A stretch of 64,000 nucleotides of DNA, taken from positions 372,001 to 436,000 of the forward strand of contig NZ_CP094241.1 of assembly GCF_022749495.1 (NCBI RefSeq), read 5' to 3'. The notes beneath the pieces are model-generated. The model saw only the letters and a list, made by a program, of their open reading frames with translations, was not told the origin of the DNA and made no database searches. The DNA is from Neisseria macacae ATCC 33926. Its GTDB lineage: Bacteria; Pseudomonadota; Gammaproteobacteria; Burkholderiales; Neisseriaceae. This document shows positions 17,587-24,989 of this stretch, piece by piece (position 1 is the stretch's first letter; every line of letters starts with the position of its first letter). The position numbers were made by a program, and so were the translations under genes.

Positions 17587-18384
17587 ATGAAAAAATTATT
17601 GATTGTTTTATTTGTTGCAGGCGCATTGAGTGCCTGCTCGGCAATTAAGGATAATTCGGCGGAAAGTTTTGCATCGCATCATCAAACTAGCGTATACAAA
17701 ACAGGCAAAACTGCGCTTCCTATTCCTGCCAGTGCGCAAGATTGGGAAAAATATTCCGTCGCTAAAACATCCAAACTAATTGATGTTCCGTTACGAGAGA
17801 AGAAAGTCTATTACTTTACGCCCAAATTCAAACTGGCAAAACGTCCTGCTAAAGGAGGTTTTTATCGCGAGATTTTGGGTAAGACCGCTGATGGAAACTT
17901 AGTGATTCAGGATTTTTATCAGGATAGTGGAACTAAACAAATCGACCCGGCTGTGGTCTCGGTTAAAAATGAGAAAAACTCTGATTCTTCAGCAGTTGAG
18001 AACGGTATCTTAACTTTCTACTCAGAAGATGGGAAGGTATCCAGTTTCAAACAAACAGATGTTGCGCGCAATGAAGTTGTCTATGGCAATTATGTGGATG
18101 GCACACTGGTCATGACGATTGAAACCGATCTTAAAGAGGAAAATGTACTCACTACGTTTTTTTATCCTAATGGTAAGAAAATGATTCAAGTTCATGGATC
18201 CGTTTTTGGTGGAGAGGAAGAATATTTTGATGATGACGGGAAATTGTTATTTAGCCAATTAACCAACGAGTTTCCCAAAGAAATAATGGAGTCGGAAGAG
18301 AAATATAATAAACTGATCGAGAAACTAAGTGCGTTAGATCTTAAAAAAGTTGAAATTCTTGAAAAATTAGGTGTTTTACCTTAA
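17587..18384 (+). CDS. Secreted lipoprotein of unknown function
   Basis: 265 residues with a lipoprotein signal peptide (MKKLLIVLFVAGALSAC; lipobox LSAC, Cys 17). The mature part contains repeated beta-strand motifs of the MORN/toxin_YwqK style (YSEDGKVSSF, FYPNGKKMIQVHGS, YFDDDGKLLF), suggesting an extended beta structure, and a helical C-terminus. No enzymatic motif is recognised. AAAAGGAA lies before the start. It closes the toxin island; a remnant of a second copy lies at 8543-8600 beside vgrG. Periplasmic immunity or accessory function is possible but unproven. Confidence 0.7.
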   Translation: MKKLLIVLFVAGALSACSAIKDNSAESFASHHQTSVYKTGKTALPIPASAQDWEKYSVAKTSKLIDVPLREKKVYYFTPKFKLAKRPAKGGFYREILGKTADGNLVIQDFYQDSGTKQIDPAVVSVKNEKNSDSSAVENGILTFYSEDGKVSSFKQTDVARNEVVYGNYVDGTLVMTIETDLKEENVLTTFFYPNGKKMIQVHGSVFGGEEEYFDDDGKLLFSQLTNEFPKEIMESEEKYNKLIEKLSALDLKKVEILEKLGVLP

Positions 18385-18394
18385 TAAGGTGTTG

Positions 18395-18433
18395 AAAGGT
18401 CGTCTGAAATTTATAAATTTCAGACGACCTTTT
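18395..18433 (+). terminator. DUS inverted-pair terminator
   Basis: AAAGGTCGTCTGAAAT with its complement and a short AT-rich loop, followed by TTTTC. It ends the lipoprotein transcript and marks the right border of the toxin island. Confidence 0.8.
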
Positions 18434-18624
18434 CAGTTAAAAATAGTAAACCGCCTCGAAACGCGGTAAAATACGCTCCGTTTCCAACACGACGCCTGAA
18501 TCAGCAGGCTTTTATTATGGACCTTCCCAGTTCGTTTTTACTGAACTTCCCTTCCGGTTTATCCCGAAATACACGATAACCATCCCGCCGAAATGCTTTC
18601 CCGCATCCGGCGGGCGGAGCATTT

Positions 18625-20079
18625 ATGAGCATCGAACAAACCCCTCCGAACCTTGAAAACGACGGTATCGAAAGCGACGTAGAGCGCGTTTCCGCCGATT
18701 TCGACCGTATCCACGCGCTGTGCGAAATCCTCTCGCCTGCCTTCCCGCAAATTGAGGAAGGTGTGCCGATTGAGGACGAGGCGTTGCGCGAGAAATTTAC
18801 CGAGCTGACCGTCCTTTTGAACGAGCTGCACCCTGCCGACGTGGCGGCGGTGTTGGAATCGTTGCCGCCGCGCGAGCGTAATATCGTCTGGCTTCTGGTT
18901 ACGCCTGAAGACGACGGCGAAGTGTTGCTGGAAGTCTCCGACGCGGTGCGCGAAACGCTGATCGAGTCGATGGACAAAGACGAGCTGTTGGCGGCAGTCG
19001 ATGACTTGGACGCGGACGAACTGGCGGAGCTGGCGGGCGATTTGCCGCACCAAGTGGTCTATGAAGCCTTGCAGACGCGCGACGAGGAAGAGCGCGCCCA
19101 AGTCAAGGCGGCGATGTCGTATGAAGACAACCAAGTCGGCGCGATTATGGACTTCGAGTTGGTCAGCATCCGCGCAGACGTTGCCTGCGAAGTGGTGCTA
19201 CGTTACCTGCGCCGTTTCGAGAGCCTGCCCGACCATACCGACAAGATTTTTGTGGTCGATGAAAACGACATCCTGCAAGGCGTGCTGCCCATCCGCAAAC
19301 TTTTGGTTGCCGATCCCGAAGACTTGGTGGCAGACGTGATGGCGACCGAAGTCGTGCGCTTCCGTCCCGAAGACGATGTGGAAGAGGCGGCGCAGGCGTT
19401 CGAACGTTATGACTTGGTCACCGCGCCCGTGGTCGATGAAAACAAAAAGCTCATCGGCAGGATTACCATCGACGAGATGGTGGACGTTATCCGCGAAGAA
19501 TCGGAAGCGGATATGTTGAACATGGCGGGTTTGCAGGAAGAGGAAGATTTGTTTGCGCCTGTCTGGGATTCGGTGAAAAACCGCTGGATGTGGCTTGCCG
19601 TCAACCTCTGCACCGCCTTTCTCGCCAGCCGCGTTATCGGCGCGTTTGAAGGCAGTATCGAAAAAATCGTCGCACTCGCCGCGCTGATGCCCATCGTTGC
19701 CGGTATCGGCGGCAACTCCGGCAACCAAACCATCACCATGATTGTCCGCGCGATGGCGATGGGGCAGTTGACAGGGATGCAGGCGGGACGCTTGTTGAAA
19801 AAAGAAGTCGGCGTCGCTCTGGTCAACGGCATCATCTGGGGAACGGTCATGGGCGTGGTGTCATGGCTGCTGTACGGCAGCATCGGCATCGGCTTGGTGA
19901 TGGTCGCCGCGATGACACTGAACCTCTTGCTCGCCGCCTCGGTCGGCGTACTCATCCCCGTCATCATGGATAAATTCGGACGCGACCCTGCCTTGGGCAG
20001 CTCGGTACTGATTACGGCGGTAACGGATTCCGGCGGTTTTCTGATTTTCTTAGGGCTGGCGACGATATTCTTGTTGTAA
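18625..20079 (+). CDS. mgtE: Magnesium transporter MgtE
   Basis: 484 residues. The acidic N domain (about 50-165, with LNELHPADVAAVLESLPP) is followed by two CBS domains (about 165-310; MATEVVRFRPEDDVEEAAQAF and TAPVVDENKKLIGRITIDEMVDVI). Five membrane helices fill ~330-484. PIVAGIGGNSGNQT (about 354-367) is the MgtE pore signature. The family forms dimeric Mg2+ channels gated by Mg2+ binding between the N and CBS domains. The gene is GC-typical and lies just outside the toxin island, with its own terminator pair after it. The start follows GGCGGAGCATTT. Confidence 0.95.
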   Translation: MSIEQTPPNLENDGIESDVERVSADFDRIHALCEILSPAFPQIEEGVPIEDEALREKFTELTVLLNELHPADVAAVLESLPPRERNIVWLLVTPEDDGEVLLEVSDAVRETLIESMDKDELLAAVDDLDADELAELAGDLPHQVVYEALQTRDEEERAQVKAAMSYEDNQVGAIMDFELVSIRADVACEVVLRYLRRFESLPDHTDKIFVVDENDILQGVLPIRKLLVADPEDLVADVMATEVVRFRPEDDVEEAAQAFERYDLVTAPVVDENKKLIGRITIDEMVDVIREESEADMLNMAGLQEEEDLFAPVWDSVKNRWMWLAVNLCTAFLASRVIGAFEGSIEKIVALAALMPIVAGIGGNSGNQTITMIVRAMAMGQLTGMQAGRLLKKEVGVALVNGIIWGTVMGVVSWLLYGSIGIGLVMVAAMTLNLLLAASVGVLIPVIMDKFGRDPALGSSVLITAVTDSGGFLIFLGLATIFLL

Positions 20080-20109
20080 GGTCGTCTGAAAAGCGGATGG
20101 GAAAGATAA

Positions 20110-20152
20110 AAGGTCGTCTGAAACCATGTGATTACGGGTTTCAGACGACCTT
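20110..20152 (+). terminator. DUS inverted-pair terminator
   Basis: AAGGTCGTCTGAAACC and its complement form a stem with a 13-base loop, 30 bp after the mgtE stop. An extra single uptake sequence lies at the stop itself. Confidence 0.75.
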
Positions 20153-20160
20153 ATTTGTGT

Positions 20161-20694
20161 TTTATGGTGGATGAACGTGAGTCCGAGATAAGCAAACAAT
20201 TTCCCTTTAAATACAAAAAATTTTCTTGATAAGTAAATTCAACGGGCGACGGGTAGGGCGTGGCAATGCCTGCCGCGGATTGTAGCGTGGGCTTTGCCCA
20301 CGGGATTGATAGCTTGGTTTTCGAGTCGGGCGATAAACCGTGTTGTTTTTTTCGTGGGCGGAGCCCACGCTACGGCTGGGTCGGGGTCGTCTGAAATCGT
20401 GGGGTGATGGATTTCAGACGACCTTTTTATGCTTTATGGTGGATGAACGTGAGCCCGAGATAAGCAAACAATTTCCCTTTAAATACAAAAAATTTTCTTG
20501 ATAAGTAAATTCAACGGGCGACGGGTAGGGTGTGGCAATGCCTGCCGCGGATTGTAGCGTGGGCTTTGCCCACGGGATTGATAGCTTGGTTTCCGAGTCG
20601 GGAGATATATGGCGTTTTTTTCGTGGGCGGAGCCCACTACGGCTGGGGCGAGGTCGTCTGAAATCATAGGGTTACGATTTTCAGACGACCTTTA
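20161..20694. repeat. Two tandem composite REP units
   Basis: Two copies of a ~265 bp unit, 272 bp apart (20161-20428 and 20433-20694). Each begins TTTATGGTGGATGAACGTGA, includes an AT-rich arm (CTTTAAATACAAAAAATTTT) and a pair of facing palindromes, and ends with a DUS hairpin. The palindromes are at 20282-20302 / 20353-20373 and 20554-20574 / 20622-20640; the last has lost two bases. From 20695 to 21034 I see only AT-rich sequence with one uptake sequence and no gene. Confidence 0.85.
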
Positions 20695-21034
20695 TATTTA
20701 AAACTACATATGACTACATTTTTAAATATTATAGTTTTAATTGTAAATCATGATGTTATTTTAGTTCTGGTCGTCTGAAAAGGGAGTAGGTGGAAAATAG
20801 GGCGGTTTGGGCGGTGTGGATACCTATTTTCGCACTTGAACAAAAATTCCTGATAAATGAATTAATTATATTTGTTTTTGAGATGGATTGTTTAAAAACG
20901 TTCTGATTGGTTGATGGCGATGTAGGCTTTTTCAGATAAGGATTCGAGGTGTTTTGAGGCGAGGATTTTGGGTTTATTTATGAAGTATTGTTCATTAATG
21001 ATTGAATTTTTTAAAAATATTTTAGAAAAAGTAT

Positions 21035-21063
21035 TTGACAGCCTGAAAATTATTTTTTAAATT
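21035..21063 (+). promoter_or_regulatory. Sigma-70 promoter upstream of the prp locus
   Basis: TTGACA at 21035-21040 (consensus -35), 17 bases, then TAAATT at 21058-21063 (-10). It is the best promoter in the 1.4 kb between mgtE and prpB and would start a ~480-base leader before prpB. Confidence 0.6.
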
Positions 21064-21109
21064 TGCCCTTACCAATAAAAACTACATTGCACTACAAAGG
21101 AACCCTATC

Positions 21110-21205
21110 ATGAATCTGTACCAAACTTCTCCGTCTTGTTATAGATCGTCTTCTATCTCTGCCGCATCCGTCGTCGTCTGCTTTTGGGCAGTCGCGGCGG
21201 TCTGA
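21110..21205 (+). CDS. Possible 31-residue leader peptide
   Basis: A short frame beginning MNLYQTSPSC and ending VCFWAVAAV, preceded by AAAGGA at the right distance and lying about 45 bases after a consensus-like promoter. It contains three consecutive valine codons and two cysteines. The position, inside a long leader 330 bases ahead of prpB, suggests a regulatory upstream frame. I see no clean terminator/antiterminator pair after it, so an attenuation role is speculative. Confidence 0.4.
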   Translation: MNLYQTSPSCYRSSSISAASVVVCFWAVAAV

Positions 21206-21539
21206 CGGCTCTTCGCCCGAATCGGGGTTTCTGCATTTCTGCGGACGGTTTGGGTTTTGAAAATTCTGTCTTTCCAACTGTATTTCCTTTCCGAATTTAA
21301 AAATTATTAAAAATTTCATATACCTCCGCTTCAGCCGAATTATTTGTATTGAATTTGTTAACTAATTGTTTTTATTGATTTTGATTTTTCAGATGACCCG
21401 ATGGGTTTGGGTTTTGAAAGGTCGTCTGAAAACGGTTTTGAAACCATTGTTTCTTTTTGAACGGTTCGTTTCGGGTTTCGCGGAAACCGGGCCGCTGAGT
21501 CGATACTGAAAAAAATCTAATCTACAAAGGAGAAATATC

Positions 21540-22415
21540 ATGAGCCAACTTTCTGCCGGCACCCGTTTCCGCCAAGCTGTGAAGGAGTCGAATCCCCTTG
21601 CCGTGGTCGGCTGTGTAAACGCTTATTTTGCGCGGCTGGCGACGCAGAGCGGGTTTAAGGCGGTGTATCTGTCGGGCGGCGGCGTGGCGGCCTGTTCGTG
21701 CGGGATTCCGGATTTGGGCATCACCACGATGGAAGATGTGCTGATTGATGCGCGGCGGATTACGGACAATGTGGATACGCCTTTGCTGGTGGACATCGAT
21801 GTCGGCTGGGGCGGGGCGTTCAATATCGCGCGCACGATTCGCAACTTCGAGCGTGCGGGCGTGGCAGCGGTGCATATCGAAGACCAGGTGGCGCAGAAGC
21901 GTTGCGGGCATCGTCCGAACAAGGCCATTGTTTCTAAAGATGAAATGGTAGACCGCATTAAAGCCGCCGTCGATGCGCGCGTGGATGAGAATTTTGTGAT
22001 TATGGCGCGGACGGACGCGCTGGCGGTGGAAGGTTTGGATGCCGCCATCGAGCGGGCGCAGGCTTGCGTGGAAGCGGGCGCGGACATGATTTTCCCCGAA
22101 GCGATGACGGATTTGGCGATGTACCGGCAGTTTGCGGATGCGGTGAAAGTGCCCGTGTTGGCGAACATTACCGAATTCGGCGCGACGCCGCTTTATACGC
22201 AGCGCGAGCTGGCGGACAACGGCGTGTCGCTGGTGCTGTATCCGCTATCGTCTTTCCGCGCCGCGAGCAAGGCCGCGCTGAATGTTTATGAGGCGATTAT
22301 GCGCGACGGCACGCAGGCGGCGGTGGTCGATACCATGCAGACCCGCGCCGAGCTTTACGAGCATTTGAATTATCACGACTTCGAGCAGAAGCTGGATAAA
22401 TTGTTTCAGAAGTAA
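21540..22415 (+). CDS. prpB: Methylisocitrate lyase
   Basis: 291 residues, the usual PrpB length. It cleaves 2-methylisocitrate to pyruvate and succinate, the last step of the methylcitrate cycle for propionyl-CoA use. It has the isocitrate lyase/PEP mutase fold: VYLSGGGVAA (about 41-50), the Asp-rich DIDVGWGG (about 85-92) for Mg2+, and KRCGHRPNK (about 121-129) with the catalytic Cys. It starts after AAAGGAGAAATATC and heads the prp gene cluster. The coding region is GC-rich and matches the neighbouring prp genes. No PrpR-type regulator is adjacent. Confidence 0.95.
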   Translation: MSQLSAGTRFRQAVKESNPLAVVGCVNAYFARLATQSGFKAVYLSGGGVAACSCGIPDLGITTMEDVLIDARRITDNVDTPLLVDIDVGWGGAFNIARTIRNFERAGVAAVHIEDQVAQKRCGHRPNKAIVSKDEMVDRIKAAVDARVDENFVIMARTDALAVEGLDAAIERAQACVEAGADMIFPEAMTDLAMYRQFADAVKVPVLANITEFGATPLYTQRELADNGVSLVLYPLSSFRAASKAALNVYEAIMRDGTQAAVVDTMQTRAELYEHLNYHDFEQKLDKLFQK

Positions 22416-22420
22416 AAACC

Positions 22421-22461
22421 GTTTTCAGACGACCTCCAACCTTGAATAGGTCGTCTGAAAA
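22421..22461 (+). terminator. DUS inverted pair between prpB and prpC
   Basis: GTTTTCAGACGACCT and AGGTCGTCTGAAAAC form a stem around an 11-base loop 6 bp after prpB. It lacks a T run, so it may only attenuate transcription into prpC or stabilise the prpB message. Confidence 0.5.
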
Positions 22462-22495
22462 CACAAAACCCATAAAAACACAAAGGAGAAATACC

Positions 22496-23650
22496 ATGAC
22501 TGCAACCACCGAAACCCCGACCTTCAAACCGAAAAAATCCGTAGCACTTTCCGGCGTGGCGGCGGGCAATACCGCGCTGTGTACGGTCGGCCGCACGGGC
22601 AACGATTTGAGCTACCGCGGTTACGACATTCTCGATCTGGCGCAGAAATGCGAGTTCGAAGAAGTCGCCTACCTGCTGATTCACGGTCATCTGCCCAACA
22701 AATTCGAACTCGCCGCCTACAAAGCCAAACTCAAATCCATGCGCGGCCTGCCTATCCGCGTGATTAAAGTGTTGGAAAGCTTGCCCGCGCACACGCATCC
22801 GATGGACGTCATGCGTACCGGCGTGTCCATGCTTGGCTGCGTTCATCCCGAACGCGAAAGCCACCCCGAAAGCGAAGCGCGCGACATTGCGGACAAACTC
22901 ATCGCCAGCCTCGGCAGCATCCTGCTCTACTGGTATCAATATTCGCACAACGGCAAACGCATCGACGTTGAAAGCAAAGAAGACACCATCGGCGGCCACT
23001 TCCTGCACCTGTTGCACGGCAAACGCCCGACCGAATCGCAGGTGAAAGCCATGCACGTTTCGCTGATTCTGTATGCGGAACACGAGTTCAACGCCTCCAC
23101 CTTCACCGCCCGCGTGATTGCCGGTACGGGTTCGGACATGTATTCCTGCATCACCGGCGCCATCGGCGCGCTTAAAGGTCCGAAACACGGCGGCGCGAAC
23201 GAAGTTGCCTACGACATCCAAAAACGCTACCGCAACGCCGACGAAGCCGAAGCCGACATCCGCGAACGCATCGCCCGCAAGGAAATCGTTATCGGGTTCG
23301 GCCATCCGGTTTACACCATTTCCGACCCGCGCAACGTCGTGATTAAAGAAGTGGCGCGCGGTTTGAGCCGGGAAGCGGGCGACATGCGCCTCTTCGACAT
23401 CGCCGAGCGCTTGGAGAGCGTGATGTGGGAAGAGAAAAAAATGTTCCCGAACTTGGACTGGTTCTCCGCCGTGTCCTACCAAAAACTCGGCGTCCCGACC
23501 GCCATGTTCACGCCGCTGTTTGTGATTTCGCGCTCCACCGGCTGGGCGGCACACGTCCTCGAACAGCGCAAAGACGGCAAAATCATCCGTCCGAGCGCGA
23601 ACTATACCGGCCCTGAAGATTTGGCGTTTGTGGAGATTGAAGAACGCTGA
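22496..23650 (+). CDS. prpC: 2-methylcitrate synthase
   Basis: 384 residues from the ATG at 22496, preceded by AAAGGAGAAATACC; an upstream in-frame Met at 22442 lies in the DUS hairpin and is not credible. It condenses propionyl-CoA with oxaloacetate. Citrate-synthase features: LIHGHLPN (about 63-70), HEFNAST (about 197-203) with one catalytic His, GPKHGGANE (about 227-235) with a second, GFGHPVY (about 263-269) and the catalytic Asp region near YTGPE. Length and motifs match PrpC, which is shorter than the ~430-residue GltA. Second gene of the prp locus. Confidence 0.94.
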   Translation: MTATTETPTFKPKKSVALSGVAAGNTALCTVGRTGNDLSYRGYDILDLAQKCEFEEVAYLLIHGHLPNKFELAAYKAKLKSMRGLPIRVIKVLESLPAHTHPMDVMRTGVSMLGCVHPERESHPESEARDIADKLIASLGSILLYWYQYSHNGKRIDVESKEDTIGGHFLHLLHGKRPTESQVKAMHVSLILYAEHEFNASTFTARVIAGTGSDMYSCITGAIGALKGPKHGGANEVAYDIQKRYRNADEAEADIRERIARKEIVIGFGHPVYTISDPRNVVIKEVARGLSREAGDMRLFDIAERLESVMWEEKKMFPNLDWFSAVSYQKLGVPTAMFTPLFVISRSTGWAAHVLEQRKDGKIIRPSANYTGPEDLAFVEIEER

Positions 23651-23696
23651 GACGGACCACAACCGTAGGAGACGCCAATCGGATTTCAGACGACGT

Positions 23697-23858
23697 GTAG
23701 CGCGGGCGTTGCCCGTGGAAAACTGAGATCCGCCTACGGTTAAGCTTTTCAGACGACCTGTTGAAATATGCGAGAGAGAAGGTCGTCTGAAAAACCAGCC
23801 GCAACGTCTGCCGTCATTCCCGCCCCCGCCTAAGCGAGGACAGGCCGCGGCGGGAATG
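23697..23858. repeat. Degenerate REP and inverted repeat after prpC
   Basis: The 335 bases between prpC and the transporter hold a lone REP (GTAG + CGCGGGC-N3-GCCCGTG, 23697-23717), several uptake sequences and a separate inverted repeat with CATTCCCGC / GCGGGAATG arms (23815-23858) of the type that flanks mobile or recombined segments in Neisseria. No gene is seen. Confidence 0.6.
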
Positions 23859-23985
23859 GCGGAGGCAGCGCGGCAACTTTTTGAAATAAAGGCGTTTGAT
23901 TATCAAGAGGTAAATAAAGATTTTGGAGGGATTTTCTTTTCGAAAAACAATAATGCACCTATGTGCAAAGTATTATGGAGTAAAT

Positions 23986-24897
23986 ATGAAGCTGCCTGAT
24001 TTACTGATGGGAATATTTTTGGCAGTTTCTGCAGCCCTTCTGAATGCAACTATCGGTATATTCAGTAAGGTATTAATGGAGCAGGGCCTGTCTGTTCAGC
24101 ATATTGCATTTTTGAAAACTTTGACAGGTTTTGTGTTTATCAGCATTTTGCTTTGCCGTACTGGTTTTACCAGACAGATTGCGGATATTTCAAAAAAGAA
24201 AGAGGCAATCTTGCCGTTGTTGTTTAAAGTCGCAATTTGTGCTTTTTTCGGAATTTACACTTTGTTTTTCTTTGAAACCACCGCTTATCAATACGGTAAT
24301 GCTGCGAATGTAGTAGTTGTATTAATGGCATCGGCTGCCGTATCTGCCTTGATATTGGACAGCATACTATTAAACGAACGTATTTATATTTCTTCAGTCG
24401 TCGGTGTGGGTTTGGCAGTATCGGGGATCGCGGTGATTTCTTGGACTGGAGAAGGAAATTTAGGGTTGATTCTGAATGCCGCACTGGCGGGCTCGGGTTA
24501 CGGTTGTTTTTCCGTTTTGATTAAAAAATTCGGCTTAAACGGCGGTATTTATTTGACACGGATCTTGATGTTTTTTGGAAGTATTTTTTTGTTTATCCCT
24601 TCATTGGAAGGTCTTGAGGATATACATTGGCAATGGTCTTTTATTCCGCCACTCTTGGCACTGTCTTTATTGCCGACGATTTTAGGATTTTATTGTACAA
24701 CTAAAGCATTGGATTATTTGAGTGCCGCGAAGGTGCAGGTAACTGAATTGGCCGAGCCATTATTTGCCGCCGTACTGGCTTGGATGTTTTTGAATGAAAT
24801 ACCGGAAGGACGCTTCTTTGTCGGCGCTATTCTGATTATTGCCGGTATTGTGTCTATCAATGGATTGTATAGACCATTGTTGAAGCGAGTTGAATAG
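23986..24897 (+). CDS. EamA/DMT-family membrane transporter
   Basis: 303 residues from the ATG at 23986, which has GGAG five bases upstream; the longer in-frame start at 23923 has none. About ten membrane segments in two EamA repeats (residues ~5-140 and ~150-295). The second repeat ends with AAKVQVTELAEPLFAAVLAWMFLNE, the typical E-P-…-LGE/LNE signature of drug/metabolite transporters. Substrate unknown. The gene is clearly AT-richer than the prp genes on both sides and interrupts prpC-acnD, so it was probably inserted. It ends 92 bp before acnD, with DUS copies between. Confidence 0.85.
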   Translation: MKLPDLLMGIFLAVSAALLNATIGIFSKVLMEQGLSVQHIAFLKTLTGFVFISILLCRTGFTRQIADISKKKEAILPLLFKVAICAFFGIYTLFFFETTAYQYGNAANVVVVLMASAAVSALILDSILLNERIYISSVVGVGLAVSGIAVISWTGEGNLGLILNAALAGSGYGCFSVLIKKFGLNGGIYLTRILMFFGSIFLFIPSLEGLEDIHWQWSFIPPLLALSLLPTILGFYCTTKALDYLSAAKVQVTELAEPLFAAVLAWMFLNEIPEGRFFVGAILIIAGIVSINGLYRPLLKRVE

Positions 24898-24989
24898 TTT
24901 TTATTTCCCAAGATTTCAGACGACCCCTTCAACAAACGTCGTCTGAAACCCCAAACCACAAGAAAAATAGATCCACAGGAGAACTGAAC

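Noticed and set aside
22406..23662. Long open frame antisense to prpC (418 codons)
   Set aside because: It is the complement of a GC-rich, strongly biased real gene; composition (His, Arg, Val rich) and lack of motifs show a shadow frame.
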